A stretch of DNA of 64,000 bases. Origin: Ceratothoa steindachneri. Its lineage: Eukaryota; Arthropoda; Malacostraca; Isopoda; Cymothoidae. The translations under genes were made by a program, and so were the position numbers. The notes under the pieces were generated by a model that did no database searches, was not told the DNA's origin, and saw nothing but the letters and a program-made list of their open reading frames with translations. The stretch is from the NCBI GenBank assembly GCA_963969495.1, contig OZ018326.1, positions 149,883,806-149,947,805 of the forward strand. The letters are read 5' to 3'. This document shows positions 1-12,746 of this stretch, in pieces (positions within the stretch are counted from its first letter, which is position 1; each line of letters opens with the position of its first letter).

Positions 1-3000
1 TTTAAAGTTTTGGGGTTTTTTTGGTTACAAAAGAGCAAAGAATAGAGTAGACGATGAAATCTATCATGATTAAAATAGTGGTGCGAGAATTTGTAATATA
101 AAGCATGAGAAACAATTAAATAAAGAGGTGGAAATGGTAATCAAAATGTAATGATGAACCAGCCGTCCGATGATGTATTATTATGATGAACCCTGAAGTA
201 CGAGCATGGTAATCTATTCTTATCTTCTACATTGGTTATGGTTGGGCAACCTCTTTTTTAGCACCATTTGTTTGTCCATAGCATGTTTGCGAGTGATGAG
301 GAATAAAACTGCGAATATTTTAATTAATTTAGTGTTACACGTGTCAAGATTTACCAAACTTATTCGACAAGAATTCGAGTAATCCATAATGACGCACAAA
401 GTAGTGAAATCTAAATTAATAATAATTAGTTCTGAATAAATATTATAAATATTATGTGTAAAAAAACAACCAAAAAACAGATGCTCTAGAGTTTTTGAGG
501 CTATTGAGTCGTCTATATATATTATTACTCCGTTAGTGGGAGAATAACAATTCAACCAAGGACGAAGCTTTACAAGCAATTGATGGGGTAAATGAGTGGT
601 AGAAGTCTATTGGGGTTGGAAAATGGTATCGTTGTATTATGTAATGATGAGGTCATGAGAATTTGAATTTACTGACACGAAAAGACCGAGAAATGATAGC
701 AACAGAGAAGATTCATTTAGAGGACTGCAAATATTTTGGGTCTACTTGATAGAAGGAGTGGCAGTTTTAGGCCGGAATAAACCTACAGTAAGGGCTGAAA
801 GTTTCCACACTGCTAATTTTTTAATATAAGAAAATGAATAATAATTTAAGAATCAGACTTTGTTTTAGGATGTTTTTATTATGATTATCATGATTAACAT
901 GATTTTCAGGCCAATCCCATTATATTAATAAATACAGTAAATTGATATGCACACTCACTAATTACACTAAGGTCACTTGATTTTCAGGTCTGCTTCTATT
1001 CCTTTTAGCATAATGGAGGCCGAATTTTGATGATATCTTGGCTGATATTGTTTCATTTTTCCTCAGAAACATCCAAAACTGCTCACAATTGGATGGCCTC
1101 TGTTTATTAACTTCTAGTTTGAATATCTCAAGAAATTCTCTTTTCGGTTTAGATCTGGCGAATTCCAAGCCCAAGTTTCCAAAGGTTAGATGTTATTTTC
1201 TGTAAAGGACTTTTTAATGCTTTTACTATTCCAAAAATGTGCTCCATCATGCAGAAAAATACAATTATCTCAACAAATTATTCCTGAACTGTGGCGAAAA
1301 GGTGCAACTAAAGAAGTTTTGGTACCATTTTGAGTTACTGGCCGCGTTCTTGGGTAAAATTGTTAGTGCTCCAGTTCCCTTAGACGAGAAGGAATCCAAG
1401 ACACGGAGAATATTTTGAAGCTTCAGCATGGGAACAAAGGTGACTCGTAAAGGCGATTTCCTTTTCTTATGCTAACTAAGGATCATCCAAACGCTCCAAA
1501 CAAAAGGGAGAGTAGTCAGTGAATATAAATTGTCGAAGTTTTCAGCTTTTCATTTTTATATTTCATACAAAGTTGGGTCTGCCTTTCCTAACCTCTTGAG
1601 ACACAGCCTTGCCCTGAAGCGTTCACAACTGCTTCTTTGTAATCGTAACTTTGATTGGCACTGGAAGCAACCCAAACTTTTGATCGCCCAGAGGACCTCT
1701 TTAAATGAGTGTAACCAGTCTTTGTAAATTCCTTAATGATCATCATGATTGTACTTCATGCCATACCCTTATTAATTATCTCTGCATTTCAGGCCATTTT
1801 CTTGCAGAACAACATTGTTGGCACATTTTTTCTTTTGAAAGAATCATTTCTTGAATGGAAAAAGGGCAGAGATTTATTTTTACACAAAATATATAACAAA
1901 ATATGTTATAATTACCCATCAATGTTCCATGGACTGAGATTCACTTCCTACAAGAAGAGGACAACAACCTGACTTTGGTTTTAACGAAAGTTTGAACTGT
2001 TTTTCTTTATTATTTGTGAAATACTGACTTTGTAATAAGCTTGCAATAATTCAAATATTAGAATAATTATTTCTAACTGGTAAATTTTAAAAAGTAATGA
2101 ACAAAATAAAATATATATTAGTGTCAAAACTTCGGGCATGACTGTACATTTAAATCGAACAATTATTGTACACTTTTTATAATGAAACTAATTGAACGTT
2201 ATGCATCACTGAATTTATTCTAACCTTATCGATAATTGGAAGTACAACGCGCGTTAGTACATGTGATCATAGTTCCACTAAATCGAAGTTATTCAATCCT
2301 AAAAATGATGAAATCGACTAGAATTAAAGTTGGATCTTAATGTAGAGGTGCTATAGATTTTTGGATTATCATGGGTTCCATTTCCACAACCTGATCATCG
2401 TCCATTCATGGTTCAAACTAATTAATTTTTAGTTAAGATGGACTAATTATTTGTCTAAAATTTGCTTTTACTCGTGCGAGTTAACTATATGTTTCTATTA
2501 TGTACATGGATTTCTTTTTTATCCAATTTACAGGGAAAAAATGGCTATTATTCCAAACATTGTTTCAAGTCATTCTTTCACAATTTCAAAGGAATTCAAT
2601 TGCATGAAATTGAGCCATTCATGTTCCGCATTTTATATGGTTTTCAAAGTAAAATACATTTTTTTATTTGATTGATGAAAACAGCGAGCAAATCGAAGGG
2701 CTTTTATATATTTCATTGAATGGATTTATTACAAAAATATAACCACACAATTCAAGAACGCTTGAATGCAGGATACCAAAGATTTTCCTTTCCTTCAAAA
2801 CATTGTATCGACACTTTTTTTTGCCTATGAGAAACTAATAATTCATTGATGCCTTTCTAAACGTTGAAGATGGATCAGAGTAAACGAATTGTATTAATAT
2901 AAGATTTAGTTGTTTCGCGCATATAAATTGATTATGGTAAGCAATTTATTTTTATAGCCTCACAATTAAATGTTTATGACTCAAATTTGGAGGCAATATT

Positions 3001-4218
3001 CAGCCTCATTTTACCGGCTTACAAATGTATCATTTATGACTTGATTTAAGATCCAGTAAATAAATGACAGATGAGTAAATAGGTATTTTTGATCTCTGAA
3101 AAAAATCACAAATAAGTGATGCTACTTCTCCCTAAATAAATAGTACTCTCCTGGGAACGAAAAATCGAAGGTTATCAATAATTATAAACACATTAAATAT
3201 TAAGCATTATTTTATAATTAGTTTGCTTCAATATGTTTGATTTATTGCATTACTGCCAAGAGTAACTGAAAGATGTTAATGATCTCTGTAAAGAAGATGA
3301 CGCGAAAGTGAATATTATTGGCTTCATGATTGTATTATGGGTGCTTCTTAAGTGGGGAAGCGAGGAATATACAAGATATGCTACTGGGATGAAAAGACTC
3401 AAATATGCTGAAGATGATATATTATTCTGGATGCTAAAAAGTGCTGGTGATTGTGTTAGGAAATAGCAATGGTGATGAAGTTGGCAGGCACATGAAATTA
3501 AAAGTTTATGGAAGGACAAGAAGCTTTTTGCGATATTAAAGTTGCCTAAGGATAAATAGTAGAGTGATAAAAGGAAGAAGGTTGATAAAAAAGTTTTTTT
3601 TGTGGTATCGCACAAATGTATGGAAGAATTCTGATTGAGTGTGTAAGAAGGTTAAATGAGGAATCAATATAGGATTTCCAAGGTTTGTTTAAGGTGGATA
3701 GATGTGGAAAGCATATTTGCAAAAAGAGAGCTGATATAAAAAACAAGGGAGAAGAAGTGCAGCGTGGAGGTATGATTGGTTCTCGGAACTGGCGTAAGTA
3801 AATGATCTGGTAAAGAAGGAATAATTATTTCAGATTTCAAGATGGGTTGATGTGATAGATAGCCGGCATTGTAGATTTATTATACCCCAGTCACTAGTAT
3901 GAGTGGAAAGGCAAGCTCCGTTGTTGTCATGAGCTTTTATTATATATTTTTATTGATTTTGGCAGATGTGAATTGAAATAAAAGGATTGATTGATCTGAG
4001 TTTGATGAGAAATTGTCATATTGTTTGGCCGTTTGGAACTGAAATTTGTATACACTCGGTACACAGTTTAACATTTTGTTCTTTTTATATATTTACCGGC
4101 AATATATATACATATATATCTAAATATTTAAATAATATATAGTCTCAACTTTTCGTTAAACTTCTATAAAAAATATTTAAATACACTTGTTTTTATTGAT
4201 CTTTGTATTATGGCTGCT
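1..4218. other. AT-rich stretch with no recognisable gene
   Basis: I read both strands and found no protein I recognise, no RNA gene and no element ends. The short open frames here (for example 3250-3615 minus and 2451-2675 plus) have low-complexity, AT-driven composition, with Phe/Leu/Ser/Ile-rich translations and no motif. The block is probably intergenic or intronic. Decayed elements too old to recognise by eye may be present. Confidence 0.6.
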
Positions 4219-4219
4219 A

Positions 4220-4220
<1 letters not shown>

Positions 4221-4295
<75 letters not shown>

Positions 4296-4313
4296 TTATA
4301 TGAATTTATATAT

Positions 4314-4384
<71 letters not shown>
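4221..4384. repeat. (TA)n microsatellite, two arrays
   Basis: A TA dinucleotide array runs from about 4222 to 4291. A short interruption (4292-4316) separates it from a second array to about 4384. It reads as alternating Tyr-Ile open frames on both strands, which are not genes. It is one of six long TA tracts in the window, several of them at mobile-element edges. Confidence 0.97.
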
Positions 4385-4385
<1 letters not shown>

Positions 4386-5495
4386 AAGATAATAGTAAAC
4401 CACAATATTTGAATCAAAATTTCGGCAAGAGGGGATTTTCAACTAATAATGAAGAAACTAGGCAAGGAGCACAGTATATATCTATAAGGTAAGACACATC
4501 TTAAACAAAATGAAACTGTAGGAAACAATCTGGAAAAAAACTCAAGTAAATCTGGCGTGAATGACAAGCTAAGCCAAAGGAAATTGAACCGGAAACAATC
4601 TAAGGAGGTGCTAATCCTCGAGACGTATTACCTCTGGGACTTATAAATACGATTGGCGATTCTATTCGATATATTTTTGTTGAATTTGAATTGCCCTTCA
4701 GATAAATTAAAATTATCAACTTTGTTGATGATGATGGATTCCGAAATTCTCCTCTCAATATAATTTTTTGATTTATAAATGATATTTGCTTGGTTAAAGT
4801 CAATTCTAGGGTCGTGCTTTTACATGTACGTAAAGAAATTTGAAGAGTTCGTACACTTTCTGAAATCAGCGAAATGTTCTTTCATCCTCTTATTAAAGTG
4901 GCTTGACTCTCCGATCTATGTTAATTTGTAATTATAGCATGGTATAGTGTAAACTCCAGCATATAGATTGATTGGGCGCAGCCTAGTCAATGATTTTCGA
5001 ATCGTATTAGAATATTTAAATGTAATATTTATGTTATTTCCCTTTGCATATGATTTTAGAGGAGCCAAGACTGGAGCATATGGGAAACTAATACATTTTT
5101 TAAAATCATCCTTTCGTGGTGTGAAGGTTGCCTAGAGGTTTTTCTTGCTTTGGAATGGCATCTATTTATGAGGTGAATTAAATATTTTAGTTCAATGAAA
5201 TTGTAGATGAGGTGGTTAATTTCATCCTGAAGGAAGATTGGGTCGCACGTTCTATAGGCTCGGAGAAAGAGGGAAGAAATAACCTATATCTTAACGGATT
5301 TGTCATGTAGTGAGAAAAAATGTATGTAAGCATTTAAATTTGTAGGCTTTCGATAGACTAAGCACTGAATATAATTCTCTACCGGTGGATATTTCCGTTC
5401 AGAAATGTTAGAGAATTATTCTGGGAACAGAATAATTCTCTACCGTTTCTAGACTTCAATATCCTCATTTTAACTATATACTCGTATATATATTA
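4385..5495. other. AT-rich stretch, one short hairpin
   Basis: No gene recognised. It holds a perfect inverted repeat with 15-bp arms at 5409-5423 and 5428-5442 and a 4-base spacer. The right end meets the A-tail of LINE-A at about 5496. Confidence 0.55.
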
Positions 5496-6521
5496 TTTTT
5501 TTTAGGGGTACGGCTCGCGGTTACTCCTCCCTTCTGCACCCCTCCCACGATCGGGCTGGCAAAGAAGAGGAGGAGGCCCGCGGCCAACTTGCTCCTGGAG
5601 AAACTCCACACACTTCTGACTCTCAGTTCAAGTGAACCGATATTAAAGCACTTAATGGGAAGTGCGGAACAAGCTTGAGAAGAGGGTTGATAGCTGTGAG
5701 AGACGGAAAGTTTTGAGTTAAAAGAGGAAAGATTGGTGATTGGTGAGGAGGCAGATTGAGCAACATCGGTATTCAAAGGTGGAAAGGGTGTAATACCCTT
5801 GCCGAGGGACAAGGAGGACCTGCTGATTAACGTGGATTCCGAACCATCGTCATGCATTTACTCATAAGTAATCAATCTTACTTCCTTTCTGACATTTTTA
5901 GCACCTAAGTTCATCATACAGAAGCGGGAGGACCGCCTAATCTCTGTTCCCTTATTCTTTTCATCTTTCATTCATGTGTTTATTGTAGCATTCATGCTGT
6001 TTTGAGTTATCTTAGCTCTGAGCTTTGTTTATGTATTGTTATGTTACTTGTTTTTCCTTTCCTTACTTTTTCAATTTAGTTTCACTTTGTTCACTTTTTT
6101 TATTATTAACTTCAACTTCACTATCATTTTTGTTAAACTTTTAATACTATAGTTCACTTATAACACTTTTAGTTTACTATGTTCGTTTTATTTCTGTTTT
6201 ACCGTTAACTTTCACTTCACTATCGTTTTGTTAAACTTTTTAATATAGTTCACTTATTACACTTTTAGTTCATTTTGTTTGCATTATTTCTGTTTATACT
6301 TTTAATCTGTGTTCTCTTCTTAGTCGGTTATTTCTTTCTATTTAAGTTGTTTAAATTCGGTTGTCTTATTAGGGTATCAATCTATTGTCTTGGTTGGTTT
6401 TTTCTTCGGTTGGGTTTGTATATAGTCGGATAAATATCTTTATCGTTATGCTTGTTCTATTTAAGTAAACAAGAGTACCTCCTCGATTCCCAGCTGTTAT
6501 CTGCCGCTGGGAAATCGAGTG
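5496..6521 (-). mobile_element. LINE-A 3' region and A-tail
   Basis: This is the 3' end of the minus-strand LINE. On that strand the GC-rich block 5505-5870 ends in CCCCT followed by a run of eight A (5503-5496), the kind of short A-tail that target-primed reverse transcription leaves. A minus open frame at 5857-5474 (127 codons) lies here. I cannot assign it to a domain and take it for untranslated region. Between 5870 and 6520 the sequence is AT-rich with a roughly 98-bp tandem duplication. That this whole kilobase belongs to LINE-A is inferred from its position after the last ORF2 motif. Part of it could be a later insertion. Confidence 0.55.
6106..6296. repeat. Tandem duplication of about 98 bp, two copies
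   Basis: Copy 1 (about 6106-6203) and copy 2 (about 6204-6296) share the order CTTCACTATC, GTTAAACTTTT, TATAGTTCACTTAT, ACACTTTTAGTT, TATTTCTGTTT, with small indels. The copies have diverged, so the duplication is not recent. It lies in the presumed LINE-A 3' region. Confidence 0.75.
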
Positions 6522-9109
6522 TTAAAGGAGACTCCAGCTCTGGTGTTTGTGTGCTTTGCAAATATAGGAGGTAGATCCTCTATCTTCCTCCATATTTTTT
6601 CCGCGCTGTTCCTGAAGTTGATGTTGAGCGTGTAGATCCTGTAGTCTTTTCCTCTCTCTCTTATGTGTATTAGTGATTAGGTAGAGAGATTTATTTTGTA
6701 TTCTCTGGAGTTCCAAAAAATTGGAACTCCAGAGAATACAATCTAACGCGCTTAGATTGTACAGTAAGTTAAGCATCGGAATCGCCTTGTTATTCCTCTC
6801 CGTTATATGTTGTTTGTATCCTCTTTTTGTTATTCTGAGTCCTAGCACTTTGCCTTAACTATGATATCTCTAGTTCTAAACTTCAACTAAAATTTCAGCT
6901 GTTTTGTTCCTGGAGATTGGGATTATTGTAAATTTCCTCCTGTTCGTCCTTATCTTCCAACCTCTTTCGTAGTTGTTGATGTTTTTGATTTCTAAAGCTG
7001 TTGTCCTTGTTACGTTCCTGTAAGGAGTGACGAAGAGTTGGCTTATGTCGTCCGCGAACTGTATGTTTAGGCAACCAGGCATTATTGGTGGTGGCAGGTC
7101 TGCTATGTATATTGAATACAGCGTGGGGCTGAGACAGCCCCCTGCGTCCGTCGAGCTTCCAATTCGAATTCTGGTCCTGAATAACCATTGATCTTAACAT
7201 ATGCTCTTATATCTAGGACATAATCGCAGAGAATTTTCTCCAGATGGCTATTTATCTGGAGATTTAAGATCTTATATTGCATTCCTCTCACCTAGACTTT
7301 GTCGAATGGTTTTTATACATCTCTCAGGACCATATCGATGTAGTTATTTTGTAATTTGGCATTTGCTATTTTCTCTGTTATTATGCTAAGTGCCATTGTG
7401 GTGTCTGTTCCTCTTCTGAATCCGAACAGATAATCATTATAAAGGTGATTTTCTTCAAGATATTCTTTTATTCTTCTGTTCAGGATTTTCTCGAAAGTTT
7501 GCCCATGAAGTTCAATTGCGACATTGGCCGGTAACTGCCGAGGGGGTTTGGTGGTTTTCCTGGCTTTGGGATGAATATCATTTCCTCTAGTTTATAGCTA
7601 ACAGGGAAGTAACCGGTGTTTAAGCATGCATTAAAAATATTTTGTAATGTTCTGATGATTATGTTAGGTGCCTTGGTAAGATTAATTCTGGTTATTCCTG
7701 AGGGGCCTGGCGCTTTGTGTTTGAAGGATTGTATTACGCTTTTGATCTCTTTCGTTGTTATGTAGGCCCCTGTGCCCAGAATTTTCTCTCTTTCTCGCTC
7801 TATACTTGATGCTGGAGTGATCTTGTTTATGTATTCTCGCAAGACTGTGTGGACCATTTCGTCTCTCTCTGGATTTAAATCTTTATCCTCCTCTGGTGTT
7901 ATGTAGAACACTGATTTTCAGTGATTACGAAAAAGTTCTTTTGTATTCCTTTCTTCTTGGATCTTTTCTCCCCGTTCATTCTTAATTGTTATCTTTACTT
8001 TCGGTAGTCTGCCTTTGAGTATATTAATTAGTCTCCAGTTCTCCTTTGGTCTTCTTTCTTCGTATACTTTCTCTATTAGGCTATCCCATATGTGGCTTTG
8101 CTGTTCTTCTATCAGATGCCTCAGTTCTTCTCTCCATCTTCTCATTTCTTCGTATTGCTTTCTATTTGGTCCATGGAGAATTGTTTGGTCTAGTATTCCT
8201 CGTAGTTGCCTATTATTTCTCTTCATTTCCTCTGTCCATCGAGGATATGGAAGAGTACGGTACTTTGTCTTTGGTATATATCTCTCGTCCGCCTCAATGA
8301 TCGTTCTTGTTAATCTTGAGTTCTCCTCATCAATATCTTTCAGGTTGGCGTCAGTGAGATCCTTAGGGACGAAGTTACTAAGATCTTGTGTGTAATCTGC
8401 CCAGCTTGCTATCTTTCAATCCTTCTTCGCCGGTACCGGTACCTGTATTGTGCATTGATTACTGAGCAAATGTATTTCAAAATGGTCGATACATGCAAAG
8501 GTTACTGGTTGCATGTGGATGTTGTATGGCATATTGAAGCTACTTAGCACGACATCTGGTTTTGTAGCTGCATTGCCTGTGGCATATGTTTGAAAGTCTG
8601 GCCCTATTCTCTTGAAAATGTTTCTTTCCAACATCGTTTCTAAGTTGGTTCCTCTGTTGTTTCTGGAGCGGTATCCATTTGCAATGCACCTGGCATTGAG
8701 GTCTTCCATAACGATGGTTGGGAAACCTGTGCCAAATATTTTAAATAGGTTGGACAGGGGAAGATAATTTTTTCTTTGTGCTTGGTATCCCGTGGCTAAT
8801 ATCATTGGCGTTAATTCCGTTTCAATTTTAACGGCCAAGTATGCCTCATCCAAATTATTAACTTATTTGAATTTCAGCCCTCATCTTATTGCTATGGCTG
8901 CCCCGGCATGACGTTCGCCTGAAGGGTTCGCATTTATGACGGTGTAATCGAACATTTCCATTTTTTTTCTGGATTCACTCCGTGTTCTGATATTAATATT
9001 ATTTCTGGATCGATCTCTCTGAAGTTATTTCCTAATGTCGATGTTTTCCGATCCATCCTTGAGTGTTGATTTGCAGAATGCTGAGCTTTCTTCTCTTCTC
9101 TGGTTCCAT
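6522..9109 (-). pseudogene. LINE-A ORF2: endonuclease-reverse transcriptase, decayed
   Basis: ORF2 of a Jockey-like non-LTR retrotransposon, whose product nicks the target DNA and reverse-transcribes the element RNA there. I take the start at the ATG at 9109, just past the ORF1 stop, because ILQINTQGW follows. Endonuclease motifs in order: IILISEHG (the usual catalytic Glu block), MEDLNAR (8690s), KPDVVLSS, and an ASDH-type DHFEIHLL. A helical linker follows (8226-7918). The reverse transcriptase has KAPGPSGI, FIPKPGKPPNPLGSYRP, GFRRGTDTT, the first Asp motif RDV-stop-KPFDKV with stops inside, RTQGAVSAP, and an intact catalytic FADD at 7058-7047. The thumb starts with LGLRITKRGYKQH, and a downstream QRIQNKSL is preserved. 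Several stops and frameshifts break it, and an inverted duplication at 6696-6761 replaces part of the thumb. No RNase H is seen, as is common in Jockey. Clade placement is by eye. Confidence 0.85.
6696..6741. repeat. Perfect 21-bp inverted repeat inside LINE-A
   Basis: Arms 6696-6716 and 6721-6741 are exact reverse complements with an AAAA spacer. The outer edge overlaps a second palindrome with 10-bp arms (6737-6746 and 6752-6761). The left arm is the genuine ORF2 sequence encoding LELQRIQNK. The right arm is its inverted copy, giving the meaningless LDCILWSSN where the thumb should continue. It was probably made by template switching. Confidence 0.9.
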
Positions 9110-9129
9110 TATTTATTAAGTTTGGTCAT

Positions 9130-10399
9130 CTAGAGATCTCTGGAATTCTGTCGGATCGATCTCTTGTTGGGTTCTGCTTCGTTGCCTTTAAACCTACCAT
9201 TCTTCATATTCTGAAATGTAGAATGGTAGAGAGTAACGTAGTCGCCAGGGTAGATTCGAATTTTATCCTCCATCAAGAGTTTTTGTACATGTTCCTCATC
9301 TTCTTCTCCTGTCTTTCTTTTGAATGCCCATTTGCATTTTCCTTCTTTAATTGGTTTAATCATGTCTTCCTGATTCTTGCCTCTCGGAAGGGGGGGAGCA
9401 TTCATCGGTGTAGACTTTAAGTTTTATTTCCTGTGCTTCCATGCGTACTATTTTGCCTCCTTCATTACTTTGCACTGACAAGTTTGAAATTGCGTTCTCT
9501 TCAGTAGTATGTTCCTCGTTGCTCATTGGTACCAACGCTGAGGCGATGTTGATTTTAAGGATTTCAGATGAGGGGGAGGGGGGTTGTATGTGCTTCCTGA
9601 ATTTGCTTCACAGTTGCTTTAGCTCCTTCCGCGTATTTTGCATTTCCTTTAGTTTCTTCTTCGTTTTTATTATCTCCTTTCTTTTGTGGCATGCAGTTCC
9701 CATAGTCCTATGTGGCCCATGACAGTTCACGCATTTCTTATTACTTTCCTTGCACTGTCTCCATTCGTGGTTCTTCTGTCAGCACTCATAACATACTGTA
9801 TCTTTCTTAGTGCAGTCACGCGTCAAGTGCGCTTCCATCTTATAGCAGCGGAAGCAAATTTGAATATTAATATATTTCTCGCGCTGCATCTTCTCTGTTG
9901 GAATTCTCATGTTAAACATGAGCATTCCTCGTTGAAATATCTTTGCCGCCATATCTGTTGTTGCACACACAATTTTAAAGGCATGTGTGTGGTGGCCAAA
10001 TTTAATTATTTCATTTATTTTTATGCCTTCATGATTTGTTTCTAATTCTTCTTTCATTTCGTCTTTGTCATGGGAACCCACCCAAACGTCGACTTTCCTA
10101 CATATGATAATTCTGTTTGCAGATATCTGGGACAGGCTTTTGGGCGTTAGTCCTATTCTCTTTAGTGGCTCTATTCCTTTCTGGAACACTAATTTTTCTA
10201 CTTCTTTTTCCTTACTTGCAATTACCACGTCGCCATTCGTGATGTCGATAATTTTGACGAGGGCTACCTTTATCTGTCCAAATAATGTCTCGCAGAGTTT
10301 TCCTTTGTTCGGTTTGATCGGCTGCTGGTCACTTGTCCGTAGAGATACTCGTCTGCATTCCAGGCTGCCTCCTTTCCCTAGAGGGGGATGATCCTCCAT
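9130..10399 (-). pseudogene. LINE-A ORF1: gag-like nucleic-acid-binding protein, decayed
   Basis: ORF1 of the Jockey-like element, coding for the protein that coats element RNA. The start is the ATG at 10399. The first 206 codons are open and end in a CCHC knuckle, CFRCYKMEAHLTRDC. A second knuckle begins CYEC and is broken by TGA before QKNHEWRQC. A third, CVNCHGPHRTMGTAC, follows in the same frame at about 9735-9690. Three knuckles in this arrangement are typical of Jockey-type gag. A further in-frame stretch (9405-9130) is charged and Lys/Glu-rich and forms the tail, ending just upstream of the ORF2 ATG. Overlapping plus-strand frames here are shadows. Confidence 0.85.
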
Positions 10400-10980
10400 C
10401 CTTTTGCTCGTCGAGTGTCTAGGCGCTCTTTTTTTCGTACTTTACTCCGAATCCTATGTTTGTTTTCTTTCTTCCTCGCTAAATCTGTCAAAAAAGGGCA
10501 GTGAAAACGTTCCCTATCACCTACCAGCCTATGGTTCCCTATTTACCTACTTATTTTAGCACTTCACGACCACCCTACCTAAATAGGCCTAAGCTAAGAA
10601 ATGCCTCCACAGAATTTCGAGCTTGTGGTATTAAGGCCCCATCCTTCTTCGCGACCCCTATTCGGGGCTTCATTCTTGGGTGCACTATACTGTACTTTAA
10701 GTGGTTCTGGGCGTAGCGGCGGTCGTGTTATGTTTCTTTTAGTCGGTGAAGTAAGTAGAAGTCAAAGCGTGGAATAAGGAGGAAGTAAGGATCAATTACC
10801 CGTTTAGGGTAAGCACCCCGCCCACTGGAAACAGGAGGAATCTCCACTCAGTCCAGAGAGCGAATATATTTCTTCTTTCTTGAAGTTAACGTTAACTTTA
10901 GTGAAAAGCGAACCTTTCCTTAAGCGCGCTCACAGCTCTCCGTTGTAAAAAAAAGAATCCTAATTACGTCCGTCTATATA
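10400..10980 (-). mobile_element. Probable LINE-A 5' untranslated region
   Basis: This is the sequence upstream of the ORF1 ATG on the minus strand, with higher GC than the AT-rich surroundings. No protein motif is seen on either strand; the plus frame 10501-10716 is not recognisable. It ends near 10980, where the Penelope-like fragment begins. The exact 5' end of LINE-A is not visible to me. Confidence 0.45.
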
Positions 10981-10984
10981 TATA

Positions 10985-11795
10985 TTTAATGAGTGGGACC
11001 GCCAGCTTATATAGGCATGTGACTGAACATTTTTCTGACCATCGTCTAACCTCGTCGCTGATTGGTCAGTTTCCTGATGAGTCCAAGCCTGTGTGTGGGG
11101 CAGTCCAGCGCCGCTAAGTTATTCCTATGCATCTATTTCACGGTAAAGGACAAAAAGGAAAGACAAGACCTATTGCTCGGCCACCTTCCGACTTATGTTG
11201 AAAATTCCAGAGTTGATGTCAGGCATTCTGACGTGTCTATGAATGCCGCTTCCAATGCCTTCCTCCTCCTCTTGTTGGGTCCATACATGACTGCTCTCGC
11301 TTCCCTCCAGCTGATGCGGTGGTCAACATCTCACAGGTCTTCGGTAAGAGAGTTGCTTAACCGCTCTGTCCGAATATACTGCTTGTGCTCACTTACACTG
11401 GTTTTAACGCCCCTGAGTGTCTCACCAAAGTAGGCTTGGTGGCAGTCGCTGCAGGGTACCCTGTATAGTACGTAGTTCTTGTTAATCTCCGTCGGTGTTT
11501 TAGAGCAGCAGATGTCTCCCACTTTGACATCCGCTCGAAGGGCGACTCTGATAGATGAAGCCAGCTTTCTTCACCTCAATGAATCAAACAAAGGGGGCTA
11601 GTATGGGCTGAGATGTACATTTTACTAGGCCTCACTTTCCCAGCTGGTTCAGCAGGCAATCCGATGCTAATGGCCCTGCTCCTTGCCTCCTGGATGAAAG
11701 TCATTGGGTACTAAGGCATCTTGAAGCAGTCTTGGATGTACTTCTCCTCCTGTAAAATGAATTCTTGTGTGAAGAGCCTCCTTGCGCGCTAGAGA
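10985..11795 (-). pseudogene. Penelope-like element fragment with GIY-YIG domain
   Basis: The minus strand encodes the end of a Penelope-like retroelement. Penelope elements use a reverse transcriptase and a C-terminal GIY-YIG nuclease to insert. From 11522 the frame reads VLYRVPCSDCHQAYFGETLR, followed by SEHKQYIRT. This fits GIY-YIG: the Cys-x2-Cys insert, the Tyr-x-Gly-x-Thr block, the catalytic Arg region and a later EHK. After a stop it continues with DHRISW and KRRRKALEAAFI, the usual C-terminal Glu segment. Upstream, in another frame, LFTQEFILQEEKYIQ and MTFIQEARSRA resemble the helical linker after the RT palm. The RT itself is missing: the fragment starts abruptly at about 11795, where it joins the Tc1 fragment. 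Frameshifts and stops make it inactive. Confidence 0.75.
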
Positions 11796-12746
11796 TTGTG
11801 GGAGCCACTCCATTAGTTGTAGCTCACTCTTATGCTTTTCATACCAATTCTTAACTACATGAGCGGTGTGTAATGGGGCATTATCATCTTGGAAAATGCA
11901 CTCACCATCAGGGAATAATGTCTGGTCCATGGGATGGACTTGATCTTCGAAAATATTCAGATATTCATTGATGATGATCCTACCGTGCAGGGCAACGATT
12001 GGCTCTAGAAATTTTCAAGATATGGCTACCCAAACCACCACTAACCTCCCTCCGAGTTTCACTTTTGGTAAAGGGCAGTCAGGATTAAAAGTTTCCCCTG
12101 GCTTCCTCCACAAATAAACTGGCCCTGCAGTGGGGAAAAGAGAGTACTGGACTCGTCGGAGAATATTACTTGCTTCCATTGATCTGTCGACACGCCCTTG
12201 TGATCTCTAAAAGGGTTCAGCCTTTACTGAATGTTTTAAGAGAAAGCAGAGGGTTTCTTAATGGCAGCTCTTCATCATATCTGCTTTTAAAGAGCTCACG
12301 GTGAACCATTTTAGTTGAAACTGCGCTAGTGGGATGTTGATTCTATTCTGCAGTTACTTTGAGCACAGTTACAACACTCGTCGGTATCTTTCAACAAGCT
12401 TCGAATTTCTGTCAAAATTACTCCTCCTGCTGGAGGTTTTGCCCTACTTCTTGAATTATATCATAGTCCTTGATATGGTAGCTCTCGAAAAAACAAGGAG
12501 TTTATCTGTTCTAGTTACGGAAGCTCCTGCAATTCAAGCTCCAACAATTTGCCCTTATTAGATCTCAGTGAGGTCACGTATCTTAGCATTTATACCGCAA
12601 TATGACAAAGAAATATAAATCATCATTAAAGCAGATAAATAAAAACAAAACATTCACAATTAAATTTGGATGTATATTCGTAATATAATGGCTCATTGAA
12701 ATATTGGTGTTTAATTTCTACTGTTCCAATTATTTTGTCCACCCTT

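Noticed and set aside
4210..4417. Tyr-Ile repeat open frames on both strands
   Set aside because: They are translations of a TA microsatellite; the same holds at 41972-42259.
8015..8395. Plus-strand hydrophobic frame of 126 codons
   Set aside because: Antisense shadow of LINE-A ORF2 linker code.
11062..11120. CTGATGAGTCC resembling a hammerhead core
   Set aside because: No GAAA box or closing stem follows, and the opposite strand is GIY-YIG-side code of the Penelope fragment.
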